Positions 8,799 to 15,600 of a DNA stretch of 64,000 bases are shown here, in pieces; within the stretch, counting starts at the first letter, position 1, and each line of letters opens with the position of its first letter. A program made the position numbers and the translations under genes. The notes under the pieces are model-generated. The model had not been told where the DNA came from and made no database searches. It saw only the letters and a list, made by a program, of their open reading frames with translations. The stretch lies in assembly GCF_000974985.2 (NCBI RefSeq), contig NZ_LAVA02000119.1, forward strand, positions 42,455 to 106,454. The letters run 5' to 3'. The DNA comes from Streptomyces mangrovisoli (GTDB taxonomy: Bacteria; Actinomycetota; Actinomycetes; Streptomycetales; Streptomycetaceae).

Positions 8799-11700
8799 AT
8801 GAGCCTGCACGGTCTGCTCGACGCCGTCGTCAAGGACACCGCCCTCGCGGAAGCGATCAAGGCGGCCGCTGACGGCAACCGTATGCACGTCGACCTGGTC
8901 GGGCCGCCCGCGGCCCGCCCCTTCGCGGTCGCCGCGCTGGCCCGCGAGGCCGGACGCCCCGTGCTGGCGGTGACCGCGACGGGCCGGGAGGCCGAGGACC
9001 TCGCGGCGGCCCTGCGCACGCTGCTGCCGCCCGAGACGGTCGTGGACTACCCCTCCTGGGAGACCCTCCCGCACGAGCGCCTCAGCCCCCGCAGCGACAC
9101 CGTCGGACGCCGTCTCGCCGTGCTGCGCCGCCTTGCCCACCCGCGCCCCGACGACCCCGAGACCGGGCCGGTCTCCGTCGTCGTCGCGCCCGTGCGCTCC
9201 GTGCTCCAGCCGCAGGTCAAGGGGCTCGGCGACCTGGAGCCGGTGGCGCTGCGCACCGGCACGAACGCCGACCTCGGCGCCGTCGTGGAAGCGCTCGCCG
9301 CGGCGGCGTACGCCCGCGTCGAACTGGTCGAGAAGCGCGGCGAGTTCGCCGTCCGCGGCGGCATCCTCGACGTCTTCCCGCCGACCGAGGAACACCCGCT
9401 GCGGGTGGAGTTCTGGGGCGACGACGTCGAGGAGATCCGCTACTTCAAGGTCGCCGACCAGCGCTCCCTTGAGGTCGCCGAGCACGGACTGTGGGCGCCG
9501 CCCTGCCGCGAACTGCTGCTCACCGACGACGTCCGCGCCCGCGCGCGGGCCCTCGCCGAGGAGCACCCCGAACTCGGCGAGCTGCTCGGGAAGATCGCCG
9601 AGGGCATCGCCGTCGAGGGCATGGAGTCGCTCGCGCCCGTCCTCGTCGACGACATGGAACTGCTCCTCGACGTGCTGCCCAAGGGCGCCATGGCGATCGT
9701 GTGCGACCCGGAGCGGGTGCGCACGCGCGCGGCGGACCTGGTGGCGACCTCGCAGGAGTTCCTCCAGGCGTCCTGGGCGGCCACCGCGGGCGGCGGCGAC
9801 GCCCCGATCGACGTCGGCGCGGCCTCCCTGTGGTCCATCGCGGACGTACGGGGCCGGGCGCGCGAGCTGGACATGATGTGGTGGTCCGTCTCGCCGTTCG
9901 CCGCCGACGAGGAACTCGCGCAGACACTGGCCGCCGACGCGGCGGGCGACACCCTCAAGCTCGGCATGCACGCCACCGAGACCTACCGCGGCGACACCGC
10001 CAAGGCGCTCGCCGACACCAAGGGCTGGCTCGCCGACGGCTGGCGCACGGTCTACGTCACCGAGGGCCACGGCACCGCCTCCCGCACCGCCGAGGTGCTC
10101 GGCACCGAGGGCATCGCCGCCCGCCTCGACATCGACCTCGCCGACCTGGCGCCCTCCGTGGTGCACGTGGCGTGCGGCTCGATCGACTACGGCTTCGTCG
10201 ACCCGGCGCTGAGACTCGCCGTGCTCACCGAGACCGACCTGTCCGGGCAGAAGGCGGCCGGCCGCGACGGTGCCCGGATGCCCGCCCGCCGCCGCAAGAC
10301 CATCGACCCGCTCACCCTGGAGCCGGGCGACTACATCGTCCACGAACAGCACGGCGTCGGCCGCTACATCGAGATGGTGCAGCGCACCGTCCAGGGCGCC
10401 ACCCGCGAGTACCTGGTCGTCGAGTACGCCCCCGCCAAGCGCGGCCAGCCCGGCGACCGGCTCTACATCCCCACCGACCAGCTGGAGCAGATCACCAAGT
10501 ACGTCGGCGGCGAGGCCCCCACCCTGCACCGCCTCGGCGGCGCCGACTGGACGAAGACCAAGGCGCGCGCCAAGAAGGCCGTCAAGGAGATCGCGGCCGA
10601 CCTCATCAAGCTCTACAGCGCGCGCATGGCCGCGCCCGGCCACACCTTCGGCGCCGACACCCCCTGGCAGCGCGAGCTGGAGGACGCCTTCCCCTACGCG
10701 GAGACCCCCGACCAGCTGACCACCATCGCCGAGGTCAAGGAGGACATGGAGAAGTCGGTCCCCATGGACCGCCTGATCTGCGGCGACGTCGGCTACGGCA
10801 AGACGGAGATCGCGGTGCGCGCCGCGTTCAAGGCCGTCCAGGACGGCAAGCAGGTCGCCGTCCTGGTGCCGACGACGCTGCTGGTGCAGCAGCACTTCGG
10901 GACGTTCAGCGAGCGGTACGCGCAGTTCCCGGTGAGCGTGAAGGCGCTCTCCCGCTTCCAGACCGACACCGAGGCGAAGGCCGTCCTGGAGGGCCTGCGC
11001 GAGGGCTCCGTCGACGTCGTCATCGGCACCCACCGGCTGTTCTCCTCCGAGACCAAGTTCAAGGACCTCGGCCTGGTCATCGTCGACGAGGAGCAGCGCT
11101 TCGGCGTCGAGCACAAGGAGCAGCTGAAGAAGCTGCGCGCCAACGTCGACGTCCTGACGATGTCCGCCACGCCCATCCCGCGCACCCTGGAGATGGCGGT
11201 CACCGGCATCCGCGAGATGTCCACCATCACCACCCCGCCCGAGGAGCGGCACCCGGTCCTCACCTTCGTCGGGCCGTACGAGGAGAAGCAGATCGGCGCC
11301 GCCATCCGCCGCGAACTGCTGCGCGAGGGCCAGGTCTTCTACATCCACAACCGCGTCGAGTCCATCGACCGGGCGGCCGCCCGGCTGCGCGAGATCGTGC
11401 CCGAGGCGCGCATCGCCACCGCGCACGGCCAGATGTCGGAGTCCGCGCTGGAACAGGTCGTCGTCGACTTCTGGGAGAAGAAGTCCGACGTGCTGGTCTC
11501 CACCACGATCGTGGAGTCCGGCATCGACATCTCCAACGCCAACACCCTCATCGTCGAGCGCGGCGACACCTTCGGCCTCTCCCAGCTGCACCAGCTGCGC
11601 GGCCGCGTCGGCCGTGGCCGCGAGCGCGGGTACGCCTACTTCCTGTACCCGCCGGAGAAGCCGCTCACCGAGACCGCGCACGAACGGCTCGCCACCATCG

Positions 11701-12356
11701 CCCAGCACACCGAGATGGGCGCGGGCATGTACGTGGCGATGAAGGACCTGGAGATCCGCGGCGCGGGCAACCTGCTCGGCGGCGAGCAGTCCGGCCACAT
11801 CGCGGGCGTCGGCTTCGACCTGTACGTCCGCATGGTCGGCGAGGCGGTGGCCGACTACCGGCGGCAGCTGGAGACCGGCGAGATCGAGGAGGAGCCGCCG
11901 CTCGAGGTCAAGATCGAACTGCCCGTCGACGCGCACGTCCCGCACGACTACGCGCCCGGCGAACGGCTGCGGCTGCAGGCGTACCGGTCCATCGCCTCCG
12001 CCAACACCGAGGCCGACATCACGGCCGTACGCGAGGAACTCGTCGACCGCTACGGCAAGTTGCCCGAGCCGGTGGAGAACCTGCTGCTGGTCGCGGGCCT
12101 GAGGATGCTGGCGCGGGCCTGCGGGGTCGGCGAGATCGTCCTCCAGGGCACCAACATCCGCTTCGCGCCGGTGGAGTTGCGGGAGTCGCAGGAGCTGCGG
12201 GTCAAGCGCCTGTACCCGGGCACGGTCATCAAGCCCGCCGCCCACCAGCTGCTGGTGCCCCGCCCGAAGACCGCCAAGGTCGGCGGCAAGCCGCTCGTCG
12301 GACGTGAACTCCTCGGCTGGGTGGGGGAGTTCCTCGCGTCGATCCTCGGGTCGTAG
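8799..12356 (+). CDS. mfd: transcription-repair coupling factor Mfd
   Basis: An 1185-residue protein, the usual Mfd length. It displaces RNA polymerase stalled at DNA lesions and recruits UvrA. In order: UvrB-like N-terminal domains (GRDFE-like region with GGILDVFPPTEEHP, about residues 185-200), the RNA polymerase-interacting domain (EPGDYIVHEQHGVGRY onward), SF2 helicase motifs (Walker A CGDVGYGKTEIA, DEEQ box IVDEEQRFG, TMSATPIPRT), the RecG-like translocation motif region, and the C-terminal UvrA-masking domain. The ATG at 8799 is chosen by homology of MSLHGLLDAV with the family start; upstream in-frame codons back to 8526 include the terminator and are not coding. Chromosomal housekeeping gene, cytosolic. 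Confidence 0.96.
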   Translation: MSLHGLLDAVVKDTALAEAIKAAADGNRMHVDLVGPPAARPFAVAALAREAGRPVLAVTATGREAEDLAAALRTLLPPETVVDYPSWETLPHERLSPRSDTVGRRLAVLRRLAHPRPDDPETGPVSVVVAPVRSVLQPQVKGLGDLEPVALRTGTNADLGAVVEALAAAAYARVELVEKRGEFAVRGGILDVFPPTEEHPLRVEFWGDDVEEIRYFKVADQRSLEVAEHGLWAPPCRELLLTDDVRARARALAEEHPELGELLGKIAEGIAVEGMESLAPVLVDDMELLLDVLPKGAMAIVCDPERVRTRAADLVATSQEFLQASWAATAGGGDAPIDVGAASLWSIADVRGRARELDMMWWSVSPFAADEELAQTLAADAAGDTLKLGMHATETYRGDTAKALADTKGWLADGWRTVYVTEGHGTASRTAEVLGTEGIAARLDIDLADLAPSVVHVACGSIDYGFVDPALRLAVLTETDLSGQKAAGRDGARMPARRRKTIDPLTLEPGDYIVHEQHGVGRYIEMVQRTVQGATREYLVVEYAPAKRGQPGDRLYIPTDQLEQITKYVGGEAPTLHRLGGADWTKTKARAKKAVKEIAADLIKLYSARMAAPGHTFGADTPWQRELEDAFPYAETPDQLTTIAEVKEDMEKSVPMDRLICGDVGYGKTEIAVRAAFKAVQDGKQVAVLVPTTLLVQQHFGTFSERYAQFPVSVKALSRFQTDTEAKAVLEGLREGSVDVVIGTHRLFSSETKFKDLGLVIVDEEQRFGVEHKEQLKKLRANVDVLTMSATPIPRTLEMAVTGIREMSTITTPPEERHPVLTFVGPYEEKQIGAAIRRELLREGQVFYIHNRVESIDRAAARLREIVPEARIATAHGQMSESALEQVVVDFWEKKSDVLVSTTIVESGIDISNANTLIVERGDTFGLSQLHQLRGRVGRGRERGYAYFLYPPEKPLTETAHERLATIAQHTEMGAGMYVAMKDLEIRGAGNLLGGEQSGHIAGVGFDLYVRMVGEAVADYRRQLETGEIEEEPPLEVKIELPVDAHVPHDYAPGERLRLQAYRSIASANTEADITAVREELVDRYGKLPEPVENLLLVAGLRMLARACGVGEIVLQGTNIRFAPVELRESQELRVKRLYPGTVIKPAAHQLLVPRPKTAKVGGKPLVGRELLGWVGEFLASILGS

Positions 12357-12362
12357 GCCCGC

Positions 12363-12404
12363 GGCGGCCTCGCGGGGCCGCCGCGACGGCCCCGCGAAGC
12401 CGCC
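12363..12404 (+). terminator. hairpin after mfd
   Basis: GGCGGCCTCGCGGGGCC (12363-12379) pairs with GGCCCCGCGAAGCCGCC (12388-12404), 17 base pairs with one mismatch. No T-run follows, as is common for Streptomyces terminators. Confidence 0.65.
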
Positions 12405-12499
12405 ACGGCCCCGTACAACGTGAGGCCGTCCTCGGGAAGGCGTCGTGCTCCCGTGGACGGCCTGTGAGTCGATGTGCGTGCTGTGGTCAGTCTCCGGTC

Positions 12500-12679
12500 C
12501 TATGGCTGGTCGGGCCGGTCGCGGTCCATGCCGAGCTGCCCCTCGACGCGCTGCTGCGCGCTGTCGACCTGGTCCTCGTACTTGTTGCCCGTCCTCTCGT
12601 TGGCTTTCTTCTCCGCGGCGTCGGACATGTCCTTGGCCTTGTCCTGCCCTTGATGCCTGAACCTGTCGAAGATGCCCAT
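12500..12679 (-). CDS. small MT0933-type antitoxin-like protein
   Basis: A 59-residue, highly charged protein starting MGIFDRFRHQGQDKAKD and ending in GMDRDRPDQP. The MGxFDKxKxxAxD-like start and the KANERTGNKYEDQVDSAQQ core match the small actinobacterial family annotated as MT0933-like antitoxins (pfam14013). The ATG at 12679 has AAGGAG 6 nt upstream, a strong ribosome site, and the reading frame is well conserved in style. It has no adjacent toxin gene: the neighbours are mfd (convergent) and an HNH nuclease lipoprotein (divergent). The antitoxin name is a family label only; the protein may instead be a stress or CsbD-like charged small protein. Confidence 0.8.
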   Translation of the reverse strand: MGIFDRFRHQGQDKAKDMSDAAEKKANERTGNKYEDQVDSAQQRVEGQLGMDRDRPDQP

Positions 12680-12929
12680 CCAGAGCTCCTTCCGTCTCTC
12701 CGGAGGTGACTCACCACCGACGATACGCCCGGATGGGTGCTATGCCCATTTATGGACGGTTGCGGCCGGAACCTCTCCGGACCCTTCCGGACCTCTCCGC
12801 ATTTCACCGGTTCTGCCTGCCAGTACCGTGAGCCCGAGCAATTCCGCACGTTCGAGGATGTCAAGGCGGCGAGCGGGGGAAGACGGCCCACAGAAGGGCC
12901 GGACAGGGGATTCAGGGGGAGGGACGCAG

Positions 12930-13799
12930 GTGAGGCGTGTGAGGGGCGGGGTCGTCGCTGTGACGGAGACGGTGGCACACGAGGGGCCGGGCGCCGGGCG
13001 GGCGGCCGGCCGGGGCGGAAGGGGCGCGCGGCGTACGCGGCGGGCCCTCGCCGGATCGGCGGCGCTGCTCGGGGTCGCGCTGCTGGCGACCGGGTGCAAG
13101 GACGTCGATCTGCCGGCCGCGGGCTCGGCCTCCGGGTCCGCCGCGCCGGCCTCCGGCGACGGCCACGCGGTGAGCCCGCTGGACAACCCCGACGGCACCA
13201 AGCCGGGGCTGGCGGCCATCACCTCGGCCGCCGACAAGGAGCGGGCCCGGGCGCTGATCAAGAAGGTGACCACCAAGGGCCGCGGCCCCAAGACCGGTTA
13301 CTCGCGCGACCAGTTCGGCTACGCCTGGATGGACTCGGCCCCCGGGAACGTCCCCTTCGCCCACAACGGCTGCGACTCGCGCAACGACCTGCTCAAGCGC
13401 GACGGCGAGGACGTCCGCTTCCGCAGCGGATCCGACTGCGTCGTCGTCTCGATGACGCTCCACGACCCGTACACCGGCCAGACCATCGCGTTCACCAAGG
13501 CCCACGCCATCAAGGTCCAGATCGACCACGTGATGCCGCTCTCCTACGACTGGCAGATGGGCGCCGCGCACTGGTCGAAGGACAAGCGCGAGGACATCGC
13601 CAACGACCCGCTCAACCTCATCCCGGTGGACGGTCCCACCAACGGCGCCAAGAGCGACTCCGGACCGGCCTCCTGGCTCCCCCCGAACAAGACGATCCGG
13701 TGCTCGTACGCGGTCCGGGTCGCGCAGGTCTCCCTGAAGTACGACCTTCCGGTGACGACGGCCGACAAGGACGCGATGCTCCAGCAGTGCGGGGGGTGA
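12930..13799 (+). CDS. lipid-anchored or secreted HNH-family nuclease (DUF1524/GmrSD_C)
   Basis: A 289-residue exported protein. After a basic N-terminal region there is a hydrophobic segment ending in the lipobox ALLATGC, so the mature protein is probably tethered outside the membrane. The C-terminal about 150 residues form a DUF1524-type HNH fold: QIDHVMPLSYDW carries the catalytic His with metal ligand, and NDPLNLIPVDGPTNGAKSD is the following N-containing helix. A pair of conserved cysteines (NGCDSR, GSDCVVV) probably forms a disulfide. The GTG at 12930 follows GGGGGAGGG by about 6 nt. The likely activity is extracellular DNA or RNA cleavage; DNA scavenging or competition are inferences. 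Confidence 0.88.
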   Translation: MRRVRGGVVAVTETVAHEGPGAGRAAGRGGRGARRTRRALAGSAALLGVALLATGCKDVDLPAAGSASGSAAPASGDGHAVSPLDNPDGTKPGLAAITSAADKERARALIKKVTTKGRGPKTGYSRDQFGYAWMDSAPGNVPFAHNGCDSRNDLLKRDGEDVRFRSGSDCVVVSMTLHDPYTGQTIAFTKAHAIKVQIDHVMPLSYDWQMGAAHWSKDKREDIANDPLNLIPVDGPTNGAKSDSGPASWLPPNKTIRCSYAVRVAQVSLKYDLPVTTADKDAMLQQCGG

Positions 13800-13832
13800 G
13801 GGGCCCGGGGGACCCCTCGGCGGGGGCTGGGG

Positions 13833-14621
13833 TCAGCCGCTCAGCGCGTCGAGGTCGAGGATCTTCCCCGCCGGCTTCCTCGCGGCGACCGGCTTGTCGA
13901 ACTCGCTGAAGGTGAGCGTGCCCGGGTCCTTCGGGGTCTCGCTGACCACCTTCAGCAGGTACGGCTTGCCCTCGGTGGCGACGTAGAGCGTGTAGCTCTC
14001 CTTGCCGTCCTTCTCGCGCACCACGATCGCCGGGGTGCCGTCGACCGTCGTGGTGGCGCCCCGGGTGGCACCGGCGTTCCCGCCCTTGGCCTCGGTGCCC
14101 GAGGCGCCGCTCAGCACGGTGTCCAGGTCGCAGAAACCGGCGATGTCCTTGGCGTCCTTGCCGGTCGCCGCCATCTTGGTCCACTTGCCGGCGAGCAGGT
14201 CCACGGCGGCGTCGGTGTCGGCCTTCGACTCGCCGTCGCTCTGCGCCCGCAGGAAGGCCTCGTCGTACTTCATGTAGATCGTGTCGCCGGTCTTGATCAG
14301 GTCGGCCTTGCCCTGGCCGCCCATGCTCATCGTGCCGGCGCACTCGCCCTTCTTGTTCAGGGCCATGTCGATGCGGATCGTGCCGGAGCTCTCGTCGTCG
14401 GCGACGTCGCCCGCCATGCGCAACGACGAGGCGCCGGTGGTGGCGTCGAGGGCCCGGTCGGCGATCTGGGCGCCGGTCAGGCCCGCGAAGGGCTCCTTCG
14501 GCTTGGTGGCGTTGATGTCCTTGCCCGTCGTGCTGCCGTCCGCCGAGTCCTTGCCGCAGCCGGTGAGCACGGTGGTCAGGGCGGCGGACAGGCACAGGGC
14601 GGCGAGTGCGGTGCGACGCAT
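13833..14621 (-). CDS. lipoprotein, LppX/LprG-like fold suspected
   Basis: A 262-residue lipoprotein with the lipobox VLTGC near residue 22. The mature region (SSLRMAGDVADDESSGTIRI, GDTIYMKYDEAFL, GKWTKMAA, ESYTLYVATEGKPYLLKV) has the alternating beta-strand pattern of the LppX/LprAFG or LolA-like lipid-binding fold common in actinobacteria. The end (PGTLTFSEFDKPV) fits the same family. It is convergent with the HNH nuclease gene, and followed upstream on the same strand by the two-repeat secreted protein about 80 bases away, so those two may form an operon. Function probably concerns envelope lipid or metabolite binding; not proven. Confidence 0.82.
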   Translation of the reverse strand: MRRTALAALCLSAALTTVLTGCGKDSADGSTTGKDINATKPKEPFAGLTGAQIADRALDATTGASSLRMAGDVADDESSGTIRIDMALNKKGECAGTMSMGGQGKADLIKTGDTIYMKYDEAFLRAQSDGESKADTDAAVDLLAGKWTKMAATGKDAKDIAGFCDLDTVLSGASGTEAKGGNAGATRGATTTVDGTPAIVVREKDGKESYTLYVATEGKPYLLKVVSETPKDPGTLTFSEFDKPVAARKPAGKILDLDALSG

Positions 14622-14700
14622 GGTGATTCCTCGGTGGTGTGTCGGGTGGTGTGGTGGTGGGGCACGGTCGCCGCGCGGCGGGGCCCCGGTCCCGGGTGGG

Positions 14701-15411
14701 TCAGGCCGTCTTCTTCCAGTCGCCGCAGCCGGACGTCTTGAAGTAGGCGTCCTTGGGGCCGATGGTCACGACGGCCGTCCCGGTCACGTTGTCGTTCGCG
14801 ATGATCGAGTCGAGGCCGTGCTCGGCGTCCTTGGTGCGCTCCCAGTAGCAGCCGTCGTCCTTGTTGCCGGTGGAGCGGTAGGTGCCGGGGGCGATGTCGG
14901 TGCCGACCTCGAACATCCCGCCGTCCCCGGCCATACGGGTCCCGGGAGTGCCCTTCGCCTTCGCGTCGACGGTCTCCCAGTCGTTGCAGCCGCTCGACTT
15001 GAAGATCTTGTCGGTGGCCTTGACGGTGACGTAACTGGTGCCGGTGACGTTGTCGTTGGCCAGCAGCGAGTCCATCTCGCCGGAGGCGTCCTTGGCCCGC
15101 TCCCAGTAGCACATGTCGTCGGTGTTGCCGGTGGTGCGGTAGGTGCCCGGCTTGATGTCCTTGCCGACCCGGAAGTCGCCGTCGCCGCTGAACGCGGCCT
15201 TCTTCTTGGCGGAGTCCGTCTTGGCGGCGGTGTCCTTGCCGGTGCCGTTGTCGGTGTCCTTGCCGGTGCCGGACGAGTGCCGGGCGGAGGCGGAGGAGCC
15301 CTTGCCGTCCGAACCGTCGCCGTTTCCGCCGCCTCCGGCGTTCGCCGAGACGACACCGATGACGACGACCCCGACGACCGCGCCCAGCGCGATCTTGCCC
15401 TTCATGCCCAT
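14701..15411 (-). CDS. membrane-anchored or secreted protein with two internal repeats
   Basis: A 236-residue protein. A single N-terminal hydrophobic segment (residues about 5-22, ALGAVVGVVVIGVVSA) serves as signal or anchor, followed by a Gly/Ser/Asp/Lys-rich linker (about 25-85). Two homologous units of about 70 residues follow; each has the pattern VGxDIxPGTYRxTGN then CYWER, an ANDNVTGT core and a SGCxDW end. Each unit has two Cys, probably one disulfide per unit. I do not know the molecular function of the domain. The ATG at 15411 has GGGGAGGGG upstream. It is divergent from the methylase fusion gene, sharing a 190-base promoter region. Confidence 0.85.
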   Translation of the reverse strand: MGMKGKIALGAVVGVVVIGVVSANAGGGGNGDGSDGKGSSASARHSSGTGKDTDNGTGKDTAAKTDSAKKKAAFSGDGDFRVGKDIKPGTYRTTGNTDDMCYWERAKDASGEMDSLLANDNVTGTSYVTVKATDKIFKSSGCNDWETVDAKAKGTPGTRMAGDGGMFEVGTDIAPGTYRSTGNKDDGCYWERTKDAEHGLDSIIANDNVTGTAVVTIGPKDAYFKTSGCGDWKKTA

Positions 15412-15600
15412 GACTGACCCCTCCCCGAAGGCGGCGACCGCCCCTCTCCGGCGGCCGCTCGTTCGCTGGGTCAATAACAGCATGACGTGTGAACCGAGTC
15501 AACATGATTCACGCAATGCGGTGTGTACACGCTCGTGAATGGGTCGATCTTGCGTACGTCGGTATGCTCGCTGCACACAGGAACGAGGGGAGTGGGCCGC
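15412..15600. promoter_or_regulatory. divergent promoter with TGTGAAC-N12-ATTCACG operator-like site
   Basis: The region between two divergent starts carries an inverted repeat, TGTGAAC at 15488-15494 and ATTCACG at 15507-15513, separated by 12 bases. The same element recurs twice inside the downstream methylase gene. A GTGTACAC palindrome (15523-15530) and another GTGAA (15535-15539) follow. TATGCT at 15573-15578 is a plausible -10 for the rightward gene. Confidence 0.55.

Noticed and set aside
5753..12307. Very long antisense and alternate-frame ORFs over the ABC exporter and mfd genes
   Set aside because: They lie opposite or in shifted frames of well-supported genes, consist of Arg/Gly/Ala/His-rich sequence with no motifs, and are the usual artefact of GC-rich third positions.
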